Source: an uncultured Synergistia bacterium (GTDB lineage: Bacteria > Eremiobacterota > SpSt-956 > JAKJGF01). From it: a DNA stretch of 5,589 nt. The DNA is taken from NCBI GenBank assembly GCA_937888925.1, contig CALARM010000252.1, positions 1 to 5,589 of the forward strand, in the 5' to 3' direction. Shown here piece by piece: positions 4,353-5,589 of this stretch. Below the pieces are notes generated by a model, which was not told where the DNA came from, did no database searches, and saw only the letters and a program-made list of their open reading frames with translations. Positions within the stretch are counted from its first letter, which is position 1, and every line of letters begins with the position of its first letter. Made by a program: the position numbers and the translations under genes.

Positions 4353-5589
4353 ATGGAAGAACAAACAAAAGGTACAATACTTGTAATTGATGACTCCAGC
4401 GCTATAGTACTACTTATTTCTACTATACTCAGAGAAGAAAAGTATAATGTAATTAGTGCATTTACAGGAGAAGAAGGTGTAGTTAAAGCTACTGAATATA
4501 AACCTGATCTTATTATACTCGATGTTATGATGCCGGGTATGGACGGTTTTGAAACATGTGTAAGATTGAAAGCAGATCGTGTGACAAAAGATATACCTGT
4601 CATTATAGTTACTGCAGTAAATGATACACCGAGCAAGGTCTCCGGTCTTAAGGCAGGGGCGTCTGATTATCTGACAAAACCCTTTAACGCTCATGAATTA
4701 CTTGCAAGAGTCGGTTCTCAAATGCGTATAAAAATACTTCATGATGAGTTAAAAGCCAGCAATATCCGGCTTACTATGGCTTATACAGAATTGAAAGAAA
4801 CTCAGGCCCAGATGGTGCAGATGGCAAAACTGTCGGCTCTGGGAGAAATGATAGCCGGGATAGCTCATGAATTGAATAATCCTCTTACAGGTATAATAGG
4901 TTATACGGAACTATTACTATCTAGCCAGGAAACTGATAAGTTTCGTAATAAACTTGAAAAGATTCATAAACAGGCAGAAAGATGCAGAAAAATAATACAT
5001 AACCTTCTGAGTTTTTCCAAAGAGCAGGCACCGGAAAAGGCTATGTGTTCCGTAAATAATATGATTGTTCAGGTTCTGGACCTGGTAAGATATCAGTTTA
5101 CTGCAGACGGAATTATTGTAAATACTAACTTTGATGAAAATATCCCTGCTATTATGCTGGACAGAAATCAGATACAGCAGGTCTTTTTTAATATAATTAA
5201 TAATGCCCATCAGGCTATGAAACATATAGACAGAGACAGAACACTTACTGTTTCAACTTTTATTGATAGGGATATGGTCAGGGTTGATATAGAAGATACA
5301 GGAACCGGTATAGCACCTGAAAATATGGATAAAATTTTTGATCCCTTTTTCAGTACCAAAAATGTAGGAGAAGGTGCAGGCCTCGGATTGAGTATATGTT
5401 ACGGTATTGTTAAAAAACATAACGGGAATATAAAGGTTAAAAGTATTGTTAATAAAGGCAGTATCTTTACCGTAGAGTTACCTTTTTCACAACAAAATGA
5501 ATATTCTCATCACGATAAAGAGAATGTAAAAGTCTATATAAAAAAGTCTGTTTTAATTATTGATGATGAGGAAGTAATCAGAGAGGTTG
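4353..5589 (+). CDS. Hybrid histidine kinase REC-HisKA-HATPase-REC, 3' truncated by window
   Basis: The frame is open to the window end: 412 complete codons, no stop. Residues 8-125 are a receiver domain with acidic pair Asp13/Asp14, phospho-acceptor Asp57 (LDVMMPGMDG), Thr87 and Lys109 (TKPF), so it should be phosphorylatable. A probable coiled-coil linker (about 126-160) leads to the HisKA domain with H box 'GIAHELNNPL', phospho-acceptor His172. The HATPase domain has the N box (Asn280, Asn284 in 'NIINNAHQAM'), G1 'DTGTG' (315-319), F box 'FDPFF' (329-333) and G2 'GAGLGLS' (341-347). After a short polar linker a second receiver begins ('VLIIDDEE', Asp404/Asp405) and is cut off. There is no membrane segment, PAS, GAF or HAMP domain, so it is a soluble kinase whose input is probably phosphorylation of the N-terminal receiver. 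The H-box form resembles NtrB-like kinases. Its partner and regulated genes are not visible. Confidence 0.95.
   Translation, partial: MEEQTKGTILVIDDSSAIVLLISTILREEKYNVISAFTGEEGVVKATEYKPDLIILDVMMPGMDGFETCVRLKADRVTKDIPVIIVTAVNDTPSKVSGLKAGASDYLTKPFNAHELLARVGSQMRIKILHDELKASNIRLTMAYTELKETQAQMVQMAKLSALGEMIAGIAHELNNPLTGIIGYTELLLSSQETDKFRNKLEKIHKQAERCRKIIHNLLSFSKEQAPEKAMCSVNNMIVQVLDLVRYQFTADGIIVNTNFDENIPAIMLDRNQIQQVFFNIINNAHQAMKHIDRDRTLTVSTFIDRDMVRVDIEDTGTGIAPENMDKIFDPFFSTKNVGEGAGLGLSICYGIVKKHNGNIKVKSIVNKGSIFTVELPFSQQNEYSHHDKENVKVYIKKSVLIIDDEEVIREV

Noticed and set aside
3255..5225. Six minus-strand frames of 79-130 codons opposite nrnA and the kinase (and one of 68 codons at 2549-2755)
   Set aside because: They overlap genes with clear motifs on the plus strand, lack family features and are low-complexity or irregular.

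Overview
The window is ordinary bacterial chromosome: AT-rich (roughly one third G+C in the stretches I counted), with Shine-Dalgarno sites of the AGGAGG type, sigma70-type promoters with 17-bp spacers, and a bacterial replication gene (holA). I cannot name the species. An AMMECR1/MEMO-type protein, a sensor-less REC-kinase-REC hybrid, a tRNA without an encoded CCA and heptanucleotide tracts between genes would fit an uncultured or little-studied phylum, but that is inference.

Layout. Bases 1-678 (+) hold the 3' two thirds of holA, the DNA polymerase III delta subunit, cut by the window edge. Convergent to it, 732-1601 (-) encodes a MEMO1-family protein (AmmeMemoRadiSam system protein B). The two stop codons are separated by 53 bases made largely of 7-base repeat units. 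Upstream of the MEMO gene on the same strand is tRNA-Arg(CCG), 1693-1766 (-). A near-perfect promoter (TTGACT-17-TATAAT) lies before the tRNA, and a long heptad-repeat hairpin lies between the tRNA and the MEMO gene. The simplest reading is one transcript from about 1842 carrying both tRNA and MEMO mRNA.

Divergent from the tRNA, 2045-2953 (+) encodes a 302-residue protein that I do not recognise. It has a polar, probably disordered N-terminus followed by six tandem 36-residue repeats, the last one incomplete. It has its own promoter and a strong ribosome binding site. A 239-base gap rich in inverted repeats follows, then nrnA (3193-4167, +), a DHH/DHHA1 nanoRNase/pAp phosphatase, with its own promoter overlapped by two AT palindromes. 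After another promoter and a leader of about 120 bases containing a second type of heptad repeat, a hybrid signalling protein starts at 4353 (+). It is REC, then HisKA/HATPase, then the beginning of a second REC, and it runs off the window.

The genes do not form an obvious pathway: each + strand gene after the tRNA has its own recognisable promoter. The items most worth attention are the unrecognised 36-residue repeat protein and the three 7-nt-periodic intergenic tracts. One of these tracts can form a hairpin of about 27 bp whose strand-specific G-U pairing favours the tRNA/MEMO transcript.
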